Origin: CAVTQZ01 sp963737015 | GTDB taxonomy: Bacteria; Actinomycetota; Acidimicrobiia; Acidimicrobiales; UBA8190 | Assembly: GCA_963737015.1 (NCBI GenBank) | Contig: CAVTQZ010000001.1 | Span: forward strand, 1,302,001 to 1,366,000 | Reading direction: 5' to 3' | Length of the DNA stretch: 64,000 bases | Shown: piece after piece, positions 50,125 to 59,370 of the stretch | Layout of the letters: each line of letters begins with the position of its first letter | How positions within the stretch are numbered: the first letter of the stretch is position 1 | Made by a program: the position numbers and the translations under genes | Notes under the pieces: generated by a model | The model's database searches: none | What the model saw: the letters and a program-made list of their open reading frames with translations, nothing else | What the model was told of the DNA's origin: nothing

Positions 50125-50649
50125 TCTTCGGGCCTCGAGGGCGCTCAGCAGAGCCTTCATCCACGGTCCCAGATCCGCGGGCGTCCGGGCGGATATGAGG
50201 TTGTCGTCGACCACAGTCTCGCGGTCGACCCAGTCCGCTCCCGCGTTCATCATGTCGTCCTTGATCGCATCCACACTCGTCGCGCGCCTGCCTTTCAGTA
50301 TCTGGGCTGAGATGGGAACCCACCCCGCGTGACAGATGAACGCGATCGGCTTCGACGCCTCGTCGAACGCGCGCACGAGCTCCAGCACCGCCTCCGAGCG
50401 TCGCAGCTTGTCGGGAGCGAACCCACCGGGGATAACGAGAGCGTCAAAGTCGCGCTCGGACACCTCGTCGACGGTCGTGTCCACTTGGACCGGTCCATGA
50501 CCTTTCTTTCCCGTGACCGCCGCCCGGTCGAGCCCTGCGACGGTCACACCGACGTCCTCCTCGCGCAGTCTGTAGAGCGGATAGAGCAGCTCCATGTCCT
50601 CGAAGAGGTCGGCGGCGAGGATGAGTACCTTCGTTTGCGCTGGTGACAT
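50098..50649 (-). CDS. DJ-1/PfpI family protein
   Basis: A 183-aa protein with the family nucleophile elbow Cys106 in AFICHAGW, the acidic partner Glu17 in DLFEDMELLYP, and ALVIPGGFAPDKLR. Members act as glyoxalase/deglycase-like enzymes, chaperones or proteases; sequence alone does not decide. The length is normal. Confidence 0.9.
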   Translation of the reverse strand: MSPAQTKVLILAADLFEDMELLYPLYRLREEDVGVTVAGLDRAAVTGKKGHGPVQVDTTVDEVSERDFDALVIPGGFAPDKLRRSEAVLELVRAFDEASKPIAFICHAGWVPISAQILKGRRATSVDAIKDDMMNAGADWVDRETVVDDNLISARTPADLGPWMKALLSALEARRSGGRARKS

Positions 50650-50691
50650 GCGACCGACCGTAGGTGCCGGGGCCGGCCGCCGCCAGACGCC

Positions 50692-51036
50692 TCAAACAGC
50701 CGTTTTGTGCCTCGGCTGGTAGAGGAGCACCTTCAGTTCCCCGGGCAGCACCATGGTGACGACGATCCCGAAGCCCTGGTCCTGAGGGTCCCCGTCGAAG
50801 ACGATCCCCTTGTCTGCGAGCTCCGCCATCGTCGCTTCGAGGTCGTCGCACATGAAGGTGAGCTCGTGCGAGGGAGCCTCGCCCGGATGGACACCGAGCT
50901 CCGCCGGAGGCAGGCGGAAGATGAGCCAGCCGTCGTGCGCATCCACGTGCTCGAAGGCGAAGGCGTCACGCAGGGTCGCCCTCAGCTCTTCGGGCTTCGA
51001 GGAGTACAAAAGCCCGTGCGTACCGATGATGGCCAT
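50692..51036 (-). CDS. VOC-family protein, extradiol-dioxygenase-like
   Basis: A 114-aa single VOC module: THGLLYSSKPEELRATLRDAF, HELTFMCDDLEATMAELADKG and a C-terminal VLPGELKVLLYQPRH. The last motif has Glu before LKVLLYQP, as in metal-dependent VOC proteins. The substrate is unknown. Confidence 0.85.
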   Translation of the reverse strand: MAIIGTHGLLYSSKPEELRATLRDAFAFEHVDAHDGWLIFRLPPAELGVHPGEAPSHELTFMCDDLEATMAELADKGIVFDGDPQDQGFGIVVTMVLPGELKVLLYQPRHKTAV

Positions 51037-51095
51037 TACCTCACCATATGCGCCGGCGAAGCATCCTTGTTACTGAAATGCAGACGCGGAATCCG

Positions 51096-51839
51096 TCACG
51101 ACTTGGGTCCCAAGCGGCGCTGCACTAGACGTCGCGCTGCCGCCACCGCAACACGGAGGTCGGTTGCAATCTGAGCTCGTCCAAGGCGCGTGAATCTTGG
51201 GGAGTGAGCGATTCTGCATTCGATCCAGAGATCGGGATGCACCAGGTCAATGGCCGACGAGGCGGTCGCGCCGTCTGAGGGCGAGAACAGCAGGATGTTC
51301 TGGCGGTAGTACCACGGGATGCCAGAGTCGTTCCATATGACAGGCCGGACTACGTCGACAGGGACCCGCCCGTGCTGGGCGAAAAGCGTTGCCCACCAGC
51401 TGGGCCAATGACCGTTCGAAGCGGTGTAGTCGGGCTGGTGCGGGATTCGAGAACTGAACAGAATTCGCGGTGCCATACTGCACAGCTCCGCCACGAAATC
51501 CGGGGCACGGCTCGCCGGTAGGTATTGAGCGACCTCGAGCGAGATGGCCAGATCGAAGCCCCCGCGGAGGTGCAACGGCTCTGTGAGATCGTGTGACAGA
51601 AAGCACCCGTTGCGATCGTCGGACCAGGGTCGCGCCCACTCGCCATCAATGCCGACGACAGTCGGAACACCGATCGCTCGGGCAGCGCGGGTCCACGCCC
51701 CCGGGCCACATCCGACGTCGACGACAGAACCAGCATCTTCCATCGCGAGCACAATCGGCAGGACCCGTTCCGCAGCACGTAGCGCCGCCGGCAAACAGGA
51801 GTCGTAATGCCGGACATGGATGTCACTCTTGGCCGTCAT
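51096..51839 (-). CDS. Class I SAM-dependent methyltransferase
   Basis: A 247-aa protein with the SAM-binding loop VVDVGCGPGAWTRAA, then VVGIDGEWARPW and FDLAISLEVAQYLPAS (motifs II-IV). It is the last gene of a three-gene operon whose start overlaps the aminotransferase stop (ATGA). In that company it probably methylates a sugar or surface-glycan precursor. The C-terminal part is Trp-rich and then basic. Confidence 0.88.
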   Translation of the reverse strand: MTAKSDIHVRHYDSCLPAALRAAERVLPIVLAMEDAGSVVDVGCGPGAWTRAARAIGVPTVVGIDGEWARPWSDDRNGCFLSHDLTEPLHLRGGFDLAISLEVAQYLPASRAPDFVAELCSMAPRILFSSRIPHQPDYTASNGHWPSWWATLFAQHGRVPVDVVRPVIWNDSGIPWYYRQNILLFSPSDGATASSAIDLVHPDLWIECRIAHSPRFTRLGRAQIATDLRVAVAAARRLVQRRLGPKS

Positions 51840-52993
51840 CGACGCGTTTTCAGGACTGAGGTGACCGCCTCAATGACGTAGTCGACGTCCTGGTCCGTCA
51901 GCGCTGGCGAGAGGGGTAACGAAACGGTCCGGTCGGACAACCATTCGGCGCCGGGCAGGTCCCCACGGCGATAGCCGTAGGTCCGCCGGTAGAATGACAT
52001 CAGATGGAGGGCTCGATAATGCACGCCCGTCCCGATGTTCTGGGTATGGAGTGCCGCTCGCACATCGTCACGGGTAACGCCGAGCTGATCGACGTCGACC
52101 AGCAGCGAGTAGAGATGGCGGGCGTGCCGCGTTCCGGGCTGGGGAGGCGCAGGTACCGTGGCCGGCAAGGCCGAGAACGCCGCGTCATAGCGATCCCAAA
52201 TCTCTTCCCGGCGGCGAAGGTTCTTCTCGACACGGCGGAGCTGATGGATTCCGAGAGCGGCTTCAACGTCTGTCATGTTGTACTTGAACCCCGCAGCCTC
52301 GACGTCGTAATCGCGCCCCTCGGAATCCCCGAAGCGCATCCAAGCGTCCGCTGAAAGTCCATGGTGGCTCAGAGACCTGACCTTGCGGGCGAGGTGCCGA
52401 TGAGGGGTGGTGAACATCCCGCCTTCTATCGTGACGACGTTCTTTGTCGCATAAAAACTGAAGGCTCCGGCGTCACCCATCGTGCCGGCGTGGCGGCCGT
52501 GGTAAAGCGATTCAATGGCATGGGCGCAGTCCTCAATGACGTGCAGACCGTGCCGAGCTGCGATCCCAAGAATCACGTCCATCTCGCAGAGTCGTCCAGC
52601 AAAGTGCACCGGCACTACAGCGCGCGTCCTGGACGTGATCCGCGACGAAAAGTCTGAAGGATCCAGGCATGAGGTCAGCGGATCAACATCTGCCAGGACG
52701 GGCCGTCCGCCGGCGTGGATCACGGCATTAGCAGTTGCAGCGAAGGTCATCGAGGGCACGATGACCTCATCGCCGTGGCGCAGGCCTAAGGCGACAAAGA
52801 CGGTATGAAGGGCAGCGGTGCACGAGCTCATGCCAACTGCGTACGACCCGCCGACATACTCTCCGAACTGCCGCTCGAATGCTGTTACTCGCGGGCCCGT
52901 CCCGACCCAGCCCGACTGGAGGACCGCCACCACTTCATCGATCTCGGCTTGGAGGATCTGCGGGCTGCCAAAGACCAGGAACTCCCCTCGCAT
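51836..52993 (-). CDS. DegT/DnrJ/EryC1/StrS-type sugar aminotransferase
   Basis: A 385-aa PLP enzyme. Lys184 in FSFYATKNVVTIEGG forms the Schiff base, preceded by HVIEDCAHAIES with the conserved Asp and by GWVGTGPRVTAFE near the start. Members place an amino group on nucleotide-activated keto-sugars. ATG 52993 shares one base with the glycosyltransferase stop, and its own stop overlaps the methyltransferase start, so all three are coupled. Confidence 0.9.
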   Translation of the reverse strand: MRGEFLVFGSPQILQAEIDEVVAVLQSGWVGTGPRVTAFERQFGEYVGGSYAVGMSSCTAALHTVFVALGLRHGDEVIVPSMTFAATANAVIHAGGRPVLADVDPLTSCLDPSDFSSRITSRTRAVVPVHFAGRLCEMDVILGIAARHGLHVIEDCAHAIESLYHGRHAGTMGDAGAFSFYATKNVVTIEGGMFTTPHRHLARKVRSLSHHGLSADAWMRFGDSEGRDYDVEAAGFKYNMTDVEAALGIHQLRRVEKNLRRREEIWDRYDAAFSALPATVPAPPQPGTRHARHLYSLLVDVDQLGVTRDDVRAALHTQNIGTGVHYRALHLMSFYRRTYGYRRGDLPGAEWLSDRTVSLPLSPALTDQDVDYVIEAVTSVLKTRR

Positions 52994-53934
52994 CAACTGT
53001 TCGCGACCTTTTCCGAACCTGGCACCGACCGTGGCAGCTCCTTGAGGTCGAGGCCTCCGCAAGCGTGAAGCGCTTTCGCTACTCGTTGTCGTCCCTGGAA
53101 CCGACCGAAATATCGTCCGATGCGAATGAGCCAAATGGCAACGTCGATTCGAGACCGCGCTCGAATTCCGCCGACGGCCAGCCCGGCCAGTCCCCGAGGC
53201 CCTGCCGGAATCTCACGCATTCCGTGGGCGCGATAACGGCTATATAGCTCGGGATCCTCGGTGCCCCATTCACGGGCCTGACTGATGCAGGCCCATAGCG
53301 TGTCGCGGTGCTGGTAGCGGAGCACGGCTTCGGGGACGAACCCGATCGAGGCTCCGACGAGCTGCGCTCGCCAGCACAAGTCGACATCCTGCGCATAGCG
53401 CAAGCTCTCCTCGAAGCCGCCCAATCGATCCAGCAGATGGCGGTGCATGCCTAGCGAGCAACCTCCTGCCCAGGGCAAGAAGCGCCATTGACCGATGATG
53501 AGACCGTCGCCCTGGTCCTGGAGGATCAAGCGTTTCCAACCAGCATTCAGGGCGGCGTGGTCGATTCGGGCTGCGACGAGATCGCCGTCGTTCAAACCGG
53601 CAGCCATCGCCGCGACGTAGCCGGGTGCAACCTCGTCGTCTTGGTCAACAAATAGAAGAAGGTCGCCCCTGGCCTCGGTGGCGCCGACATTGCGAGCATG
53701 TCCTACGCCTTGCCGCGCGGAGGCATCGACGACACGCAAAGAGGGGAGCCGGTCGGCGAAACTGAGAGCAAGCTGCGGCGTCCCGTCGGTCGAGCCATTG
53801 TCCGAGACGATGACTTCCCAGGGCCGATCCCATTCCTGGCCCGCTAGAGCGGATAGTTGCCGCGTCAGTAGTCGAGCACCGTCGTACGTTGATACCACAA
53901 CGCTCAGATCCGGACCCCGCCCACCAGCGACCAC
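52993..53934 (-). CDS. Family 2 glycosyltransferase
   Basis: A 313-aa GT-A fold enzyme: LSVVVSTYDGARLLTRQL, VIVSDNGSTDGTPQ for nucleotide-sugar binding, the DxD-like LLFVDQDDEV, and a C-terminal WRAQLVGASIGFVPEAVL. It is the first gene of the operon with the DegT aminotransferase and methyltransferase, so it probably transfers an amino- or methyl-sugar to a surface glycan. It starts at GTG; a TACACT box lies 8 nt upstream, so the mRNA may be leaderless. Confidence 0.88.
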   Translation of the reverse strand: MVAGGRGPDLSVVVSTYDGARLLTRQLSALAGQEWDRPWEVIVSDNGSTDGTPQLALSFADRLPSLRVVDASARQGVGHARNVGATEARGDLLLFVDQDDEVAPGYVAAMAAGLNDGDLVAARIDHAALNAGWKRLILQDQGDGLIIGQWRFLPWAGGCSLGMHRHLLDRLGGFEESLRYAQDVDLCWRAQLVGASIGFVPEAVLRYQHRDTLWACISQAREWGTEDPELYSRYRAHGMREIPAGPRGLAGLAVGGIRARSRIDVAIWLIRIGRYFGRFQGRQRVAKALHACGGLDLKELPRSVPGSEKVANS

Positions 53935-53999
53935 TCAGCAAAAGTGTACCTAGAGCACTACGCTGGTTGACGGGTCGCCATGGCTTTCTCCGCTCTCCT

Positions 54000-54752
54000 T
54001 TAGCTGCCGGACAGACGGCCAAGGACGACGCTCGTGAGGCGCTGCTCTGTCGACGAGCCGATCGGGTTGCCTCCGCCGGTGAAGTTCATCCCGACGATGG
54101 CGCGGCCCTTGATGAACGCCACGATGTCGAGGTACTCCGTCAGGCTCTGGCCGTTGTAGGTGATGGGGACCGCTGTCCGAAATGCCGCACTCCGGTCGCC
54201 GTAAGAGGGGAAGGAGATCGCCGACACCGCTACGTGACCGATCGACGCCCCCTGAGGAAGAGTGCTCCCCGACGAAGGATTATGGATCAGGCTCTGAAGC
54301 AGACTGTTCGCCGCCGAGCTCAAACAGCTCGAGAAGTTGGATTGCTGGATGACGTGCATTTCACCTTGGGCGTCGGAGGCAGAGGAAAGGTACGCAACGT
54401 TGGAGTCGACGGAGTCACCGTTGGGATCGCTGAATTCAGGTGACTGAGCCAGCCTTGGAGAGTTCTGCTGGAACAAGATCAAATTAGCGTGCAAGCAACC
54501 CTGCAACTGCGCCAGCAAGGTGGTATCGGCTGAACTGCTGGATTGAGGTGCCGATGTCCAACCCGTGGGAAAGTCGGAGAGTCTCAGATTCGCGGCCGCC
54601 GCAAGCGCCCTGTCGGCAGCCGAGTTCTGCGACGAACCGCCAACGGTCGTCGTCGAGGCGCCGTTGGTCGAGCTGTTACTACTGCAACTCGCCAGGACGA
54701 ATGCCGCCACCGCGACACCACACAACACTGAGAACGCTGATCTGAGCTTCAT
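54000..54752 (-). CDS. Putative lipoprotein of unknown function
   Basis: A 250-aa protein starting MKLRSAFSVLCGVAVAAF, with a lipobox ending in Cys23 (VLASC), then a Ser/Thr/Asn-rich linker and an exported domain with LSDFPTGWTSAPQSS. The mature part resembles other actinobacterial sensor-like lipoproteins only in general layout. The ATG at 54752 is preferred to one 33 nt upstream because it puts the signal peptide at the N-terminus. Confidence 0.75.
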   Translation of the reverse strand: MKLRSAFSVLCGVAVAAFVLASCSSNSSTNGASTTTVGGSSQNSAADRALAAAANLRLSDFPTGWTSAPQSSSSADTTLLAQLQGCLHANLILFQQNSPRLAQSPEFSDPNGDSVDSNVAYLSSASDAQGEMHVIQQSNFSSCLSSAANSLLQSLIHNPSSGSTLPQGASIGHVAVSAISFPSYGDRSAAFRTAVPITYNGQSLTEYLDIVAFIKGRAIVGMNFTGGGNPIGSSTEQRLTSVVLGRLSGS

Positions 54753-54851
54753 TCTGAGTCCCCGATCTTCCACCGGAGCACGCATGGTATCGACCGTACG
54801 GCCGATTAGGAAGTGTCAGGATCGAAATGCGCATCGGAAAGGACTGATCTG

Positions 54852-55691
54852 ATGACAACAGTCCGAGACACCACGACCGCGACACCTCCGCCGCCGCTCG
54901 TGAGATTCCAGCGCCATCCGATCAAGTGGCTGGTCATTCACGTCGAGCTGCTGGTCTTCGCGGTCGTTCTCGCACATGTCGGGATGCTCATAATCACGGC
55001 GCTCTATTACATGGCATTCGAGCTGAATGGATCAGCCACTGCCTGGTGGCACCACACGGTGAGCAACGCCAATCTCCGCCACGACATGCGCGACGTTGTC
55101 GAAGGCCTTCTTGGTGGCTTTCTTGCGCAGCAGGTCATCTACAACCACTACCGGCGGCGTCGGCCCCGCAACAGGTTCGACGACATCGAGATCGCACTTC
55201 ATATCCCGAACGTCAAAGACGACAAGCCGGTGAACGTAGGGCAAGTCCTGGCCGGCCCGCCCCTTGCACTGATCTATGCCCTTCCCGGTTTCTTCGTCGC
55301 ACTCGGGATACTCGATGCCTTGCACATACACGCTGTGCACGTTGCCACAGGCAGCTTGTGGTCGAGGACGCAGACCATCTGGACGTCGAACTGGGACAAG
55401 AAGATCATGGGTTACGCGGCTGCGTTCTTCTTCGGTCGCCGCCCTATGAAACAGGTGTTCAACGGTGTTCAGCTCTGGTTCGCACGGAGATCGACCAAAG
55501 AGCCCCGCTGGCTCCCACCCACCTTCCGGGCCCGCTTCAACGATCTCGCAGCACATCAGGCGCCTGAAGGCGCAACTGCCGGATCCCGCTTCGGACCGCT
55601 GGACATCTTCATGTCCTGTGTAGTGGTCTTTGGCCTTGCCCTCGCGGGCTACGGGTACTACATCCTCACCTACGTCGCGAAAGGGGGCTGA
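54852..55691 (+). CDS. Integral membrane protein of unknown function
   Basis: A 279-aa protein with a cytoplasmic Thr/Pro-rich start, an N-terminal helix (WLVIHVELLVFAVVLAHVGML), a central charged region (NHYRRRRPRNRFDDIEIAL), two middle helices and one near the C-terminus (LDIFMSCVVVFGLALAGYGYY). An AAAGGA ribosome site precedes ATG 54852. It is divergent from the lipoprotein gene. No known family was recognised. Confidence 0.7.
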   Translation: MTTVRDTTTATPPPPLVRFQRHPIKWLVIHVELLVFAVVLAHVGMLIITALYYMAFELNGSATAWWHHTVSNANLRHDMRDVVEGLLGGFLAQQVIYNHYRRRRPRNRFDDIEIALHIPNVKDDKPVNVGQVLAGPPLALIYALPGFFVALGILDALHIHAVHVATGSLWSRTQTIWTSNWDKKIMGYAAAFFFGRRPMKQVFNGVQLWFARRSTKEPRWLPPTFRARFNDLAAHQAPEGATAGSRFGPLDIFMSCVVVFGLALAGYGYYILTYVAKGG

Positions 55692-55743
55692 GCCCGACAC
55701 CCCGGTCTCGGCGGTTATAGGTTTCGCGAGGAGGAACGTAGGG

Positions 55744-56760
55744 ATGCCCAAGCTCGACGGGAACCTTTCGCATGATCGCGAGTACTTCCTCGCGTCCGCC
55801 CCCGAGGATCCAGAGGCGCGCGAGAGCGCCTCGGTATGGGTTTGTGACGGTCTGGGCGCGCTCGGCATGCCGCGCATCGGGATCGAAGCGATATCGAAAT
55901 CCTGGGGCGAGCGCGGCTTTCAAGTGAACGTAGGGTTCGCGGACAGCCGCACCGTCGTCGGATGGGGCCGAGCTGCCGGGCGCTCGCCTGTCGACGATGA
56001 CGGCATCTGCCGCACCTTCGGCGCCGGGGAACTCGAGTTCCGATGCGTCGAGCCGTTCGCCCACAGCAGCGTGCACTTCGAGGGCAACGGGCTCGAAACT
56101 ACGGTGTCGCGCCTTGCGAACTCCGACTTCAGCGGAGCGCAGGTGCGCGTCCAGATCGACGTTGCGCTCGAGGCAGCGGCACCCCCCTGGGTGTCGGGCA
56201 CTCTCAACCCGGAGGCGAAGGCACTGTTCGACGAAGGTTTTGCCGGTGCTTTCATATCGCCGCGTTATGAACAGCTGTGTACCTGTGAAGGCACGGTGAG
56301 CATCGACGGTGACGACCGGCGATTTCGCGGAACTGCATTGCGAATCCACCGCCAGGGCCCGCGCGACGTACTGGGCTTCTGGGGTCACTGCTGGGCGAGC
56401 GCCCTCTTCCCGAGTGGGACGGGCTTCGGCGTCCTGGCGTTCCCCGAGCGCCGCGGTGCCGGCGCCTACAACGAGGGCTTCATCCTCGACAACGGCACCC
56501 TCGTGCCGGCGACGATGAGGCATGCGCCGTGGCTCAGACGCCTCACAGGCGAAGCCGAAGACGTGTCGCTCACACTTTCCACCGCGCAGGGCGATGTACG
56601 AGTCGAGGGAGAGACGATCCTTGCGGCGTGCATGCCGGGCGGATTGTCGCCCGAATTTCCCCCCGCACTTCATCAGGCTTGCGTGCGCTACCGCATGGAG
56701 GGCGAAGAGACCTTCGGGATGATGGAACGCTCGATCCCGGTCGATCAGCTCGAGGAGTAG
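55744..56760 (+). CDS. AttH/CrtC-like protein (DUF7064/7065-type)
   Basis: A 338-aa protein made mostly of beta-strands, with EGNGLETTVSRLANSD, RALRIHRQGPRDVLGFWGHCW and AFPERRGAGAYNEGFI-type segments, resembling the lipocalin-like AttH/CrtC proteins often found beside sulfotransferases or steroid/lipid genes. The activity is unknown. The ATG follows GAGGAACGTAGGG. It ends 9 bp before the sulfotransferase gene, so the two are co-transcribed. Confidence 0.68.
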   Translation: MPKLDGNLSHDREYFLASAPEDPEARESASVWVCDGLGALGMPRIGIEAISKSWGERGFQVNVGFADSRTVVGWGRAAGRSPVDDDGICRTFGAGELEFRCVEPFAHSSVHFEGNGLETTVSRLANSDFSGAQVRVQIDVALEAAAPPWVSGTLNPEAKALFDEGFAGAFISPRYEQLCTCEGTVSIDGDDRRFRGTALRIHRQGPRDVLGFWGHCWASALFPSGTGFGVLAFPERRGAGAYNEGFILDNGTLVPATMRHAPWLRRLTGEAEDVSLTLSTAQGDVRVEGETILAACMPGGLSPEFPPALHQACVRYRMEGEETFGMMERSIPVDQLEE

Positions 56761-56769
56761 TAGGCCCAC

Positions 56770-57915
56770 ATGCTTCACGTCGACGCGCTCGTTGAGCACG
56801 CCGTAGAAAGCGCCGGCACCGAGGACTTCGGTGTCGACACCTGGCGGGAAGGTCTCGAGATCCTCGTCCGATCGTTCAACGACGAGGCGTCGCTGAACGA
56901 GCTCGGCGAGCAAGTGGTGACAGACCAGCTGCTGGGCTTCCTCGTCAACCGTCTCGAAGTGGAGGCTTGGTACCGGGAACACCCGGTAATCGATGAAGAA
57001 CGGGTCGAGACGGCGCTCTTCGGGCTCGGACTTCCCAGGACCGGTTCCACGGCCCTCAGCTTCCTGCTTGCCGCTGATCGGAAAAGAAGATCACTCCGGA
57101 CTTGGGAGGCGAACCAACCATGTCCGCCGCCCACAACCGAAACCGAAAACAGCGATCCGCGGATCCACAAAACTCAGGCGGGGCTCGACATCGTGAACGA
57201 CATGTTCCCGGACTTTGCCGGCATGCTTCCGCGTTCGGCCACAGGACCGCAGGAGTGCCTGCTCATCATGGCGCTCGATTTTCGGTCGATGCTCTTCGAA
57301 GGTTACGGAACCATTCCGTCGTACGGCGAGTGGCTGCTTTCATGCGACATGGTTCCCGCCTACCGCTACCACGAGCGGGTCCTCAAGCTTCTGCAATGGC
57401 GTTGCCCACCAAGGCGGTGGTGGCTCAAGTCGCCCGCGCACATGGTCAGCATCGAAGCCCTCTACACGGTTTACCCCGACGCTCGCTTCGTGATGACGCA
57501 CCGGGATGTCGCCGCCGTGCTCCCCTCCCTGTGCGCGCTCAAAGATACGCTCACGAGCCCGCTCACGACCTGGTTGGATAAGGCCGCGCTCGGCCAACGG
57601 GAGGCGGCGCTGTGGCACGAGGCCTTGCGCCGCACACTGGCATTCCGCGATGCACGACCGGGAGGGCGCTTCTTCGACGTTTCCTTCGCGCGCCTACAGG
57701 AAGCACCGCTCGACGCCGTCGCCGAGCTGTACGAAGCAATGGGCGACGAGCTCGACGCCGAGGCGCTCTCGCACATGGCGCAATGGTGGGAGGAGAATGC
57801 CGCACAGCGGCCGAGCGGCCCGCCACCCGACGCAGCAAGCTTCGGGCTGGACGAGGCTGAGCTTAGGAAGCTGTTCGACTTCTATCACCAGCGATTCTTG
57901 GCCGAAGACCGGTGA
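56770..57915 (+). CDS. PAPS-dependent sulfotransferase family protein
   Basis: A 381-aa protein. The 5'-phosphosulfate loop is LPRTGSTAL at residues 88-96. WWLKSPAHMVSIEALYTVYP and RFVMTHRDVAAVLPS (3'-phosphate binding) follow in the expected order. It would move a sulfo group onto a hydroxyl or amine of an unknown lipid or small molecule. It converges on the Old Yellow Enzyme gene. Confidence 0.85.
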   Translation: MLHVDALVEHAVESAGTEDFGVDTWREGLEILVRSFNDEASLNELGEQVVTDQLLGFLVNRLEVEAWYREHPVIDEERVETALFGLGLPRTGSTALSFLLAADRKRRSLRTWEANQPCPPPTTETENSDPRIHKTQAGLDIVNDMFPDFAGMLPRSATGPQECLLIMALDFRSMLFEGYGTIPSYGEWLLSCDMVPAYRYHERVLKLLQWRCPPRRWWLKSPAHMVSIEALYTVYPDARFVMTHRDVAAVLPSLCALKDTLTSPLTTWLDKAALGQREAALWHEALRRTLAFRDARPGGRFFDVSFARLQEAPLDAVAELYEAMGDELDAEALSHMAQWWEENAAQRPSGPPPDAASFGLDEAELRKLFDFYHQRFLAEDR

Positions 57916-57928
57916 GGGATGTTCCGAG

Positions 57929-59221
57929 TTACCGCCGCCGGCCAGAATCGTCCCGGAGTTGGACGCTGCGTCGTACCTCGGGGTTGTAGCAGATGCCCTT
58001 CATGCCGAGCATCTGCGCCGGAACGCAGCGGTTCGAGCTGCGGCACAGGCGCGGCCCGGGATCTCCTTGCAGGATGTGGCTTGCGAGCTCGGGTTCGGCG
58101 TAGAAAGGCCGGCCTATTCCGACCATCGCGGCGTGGCCGCCATCGAGGATCGAGTTCACCTCCTCGGCGGTACGAATCCCGCCGACCGCAAAGACCGGGA
58201 TCCGCAGGTGTTCGGATGCTCTCGTGAAAAGTGCCCTGTTCCACACCGGCTCAAAGGGCGCACGCCGGCCACCCCACCATGCTCCGGCTTTGATCGCACC
58301 ACGGCGGAGTCGCGAAGGGGCTGCGCGCCTGAGCCTCTCCGACATTCCCTTGTTGGTCCAGAAGCTGTCGGGGATCCCGCCACGCGAGAGGGTCGTGTCG
58401 GGGAATACCGACACGGATACGGGGGTGACCGCGTCGTATCCCCACTCCTGCACCAGGCGGCACAGGGTCTGAGCATCATCGAAGCTGGTACCGCGCATGC
58501 CAGGAAGCACCCGCTCGGCCGGAATCTTCACAGTGCAGGGAAATTCATCTCCCGCCATCTCGGCCACCGCTTGGCGGATGAGCTGCAACACACGCGCCCG
58601 GGCTTCGAGGGATCCGCCGAACTCGTCTGTGCGATGGTTGTAGAAGGGGGAGATGAACTGATCGAGGAGCTTCGCGTTAGCCGAACCGAGCTGAATCCCG
58701 TCGTAGCCTGCCTCTCTCGCCCACGCGGCAACGGTTCCGTACAGGCGGCACATTGCGCGTACCTCGTCGGTCGTCATCACGTGGATCGGCACACCACGGA
58801 ACACGGGGCGAAGAAAAAGAGGAAGTGGCGATGCTGCGAGGATTGGGGCTCGACGAGCGCTTGCATACGGCTCGTGCCACGCTTCCATGGCGTAGATCCC
58901 GCCGTGACCCAGCTGAAGGAAGATGCTCGCCCCCGCTCTGTGGACCTGATCGACCATCGGTGCGAGACGAAGGACCTTCTCCCTCGTGTCGACACACGTC
59001 ATTCCCGGTGACGTTCGGCCTTCTGGGAAGATGCAGGACGAACCTTGCACGATGAGCCCCACGCCATGGCGGGCGTTCTCGACGAAATGACGTGCATAGA
59101 CCTCGACGGCCTCGGGCCCGTCGCCTGCTCCCTCCAGGACCGGCGCTCGATACAGGCGGTTGCGGACGGTCGCCCCGCCTATCCGGATCGGCTCGTGAAG
59201 CAGGTCTTTCATGCAGATCAC
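57929..59221 (-). CDS. Old Yellow Enzyme-family NADH:flavin oxidoreductase (FadH-like)
   Basis: A 430-aa TIM-barrel flavoprotein: IGGATVRNRLYRAPV, the HGG motif (LQLGHGGIYAMEAW), DQFISPFYNHRTDEFGGSLE and VGIGRPFYAEPELA. The C-terminus has CRSSNRCVP and GICYNPEV, similar in layout to the iron-sulfur Cys set of 2,4-dienoyl-CoA reductases but with one spacing changed, so a 4Fe-4S cluster is uncertain. The NAD(P)-binding domain of full FadH is absent. ATG 59212 is an alternative start. Confidence 0.83.
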   Translation of the reverse strand: MICMKDLLHEPIRIGGATVRNRLYRAPVLEGAGDGPEAVEVYARHFVENARHGVGLIVQGSSCIFPEGRTSPGMTCVDTREKVLRLAPMVDQVHRAGASIFLQLGHGGIYAMEAWHEPYASARRAPILAASPLPLFLRPVFRGVPIHVMTTDEVRAMCRLYGTVAAWAREAGYDGIQLGSANAKLLDQFISPFYNHRTDEFGGSLEARARVLQLIRQAVAEMAGDEFPCTVKIPAERVLPGMRGTSFDDAQTLCRLVQEWGYDAVTPVSVSVFPDTTLSRGGIPDSFWTNKGMSERLRRAAPSRLRRGAIKAGAWWGGRRAPFEPVWNRALFTRASEHLRIPVFAVGGIRTAEEVNSILDGGHAAMVGIGRPFYAEPELASHILQGDPGPRLCRSSNRCVPAQMLGMKGICYNPEVRRSVQLRDDSGRRR

Positions 59222-59370
59222 CTTCGGTACGAATTTCCGCCCAAGTCTTCCTAGCCGCCTTTCGCATGATGTGCACGCCTCGTCACAGTCTGCGGTACAG
59301 AGATCATTAGCGACTCCTCACCGAGGGTCAGCGCATTGCAAGCCCTGAGGCGGCCTTTGAAGTATCTACA

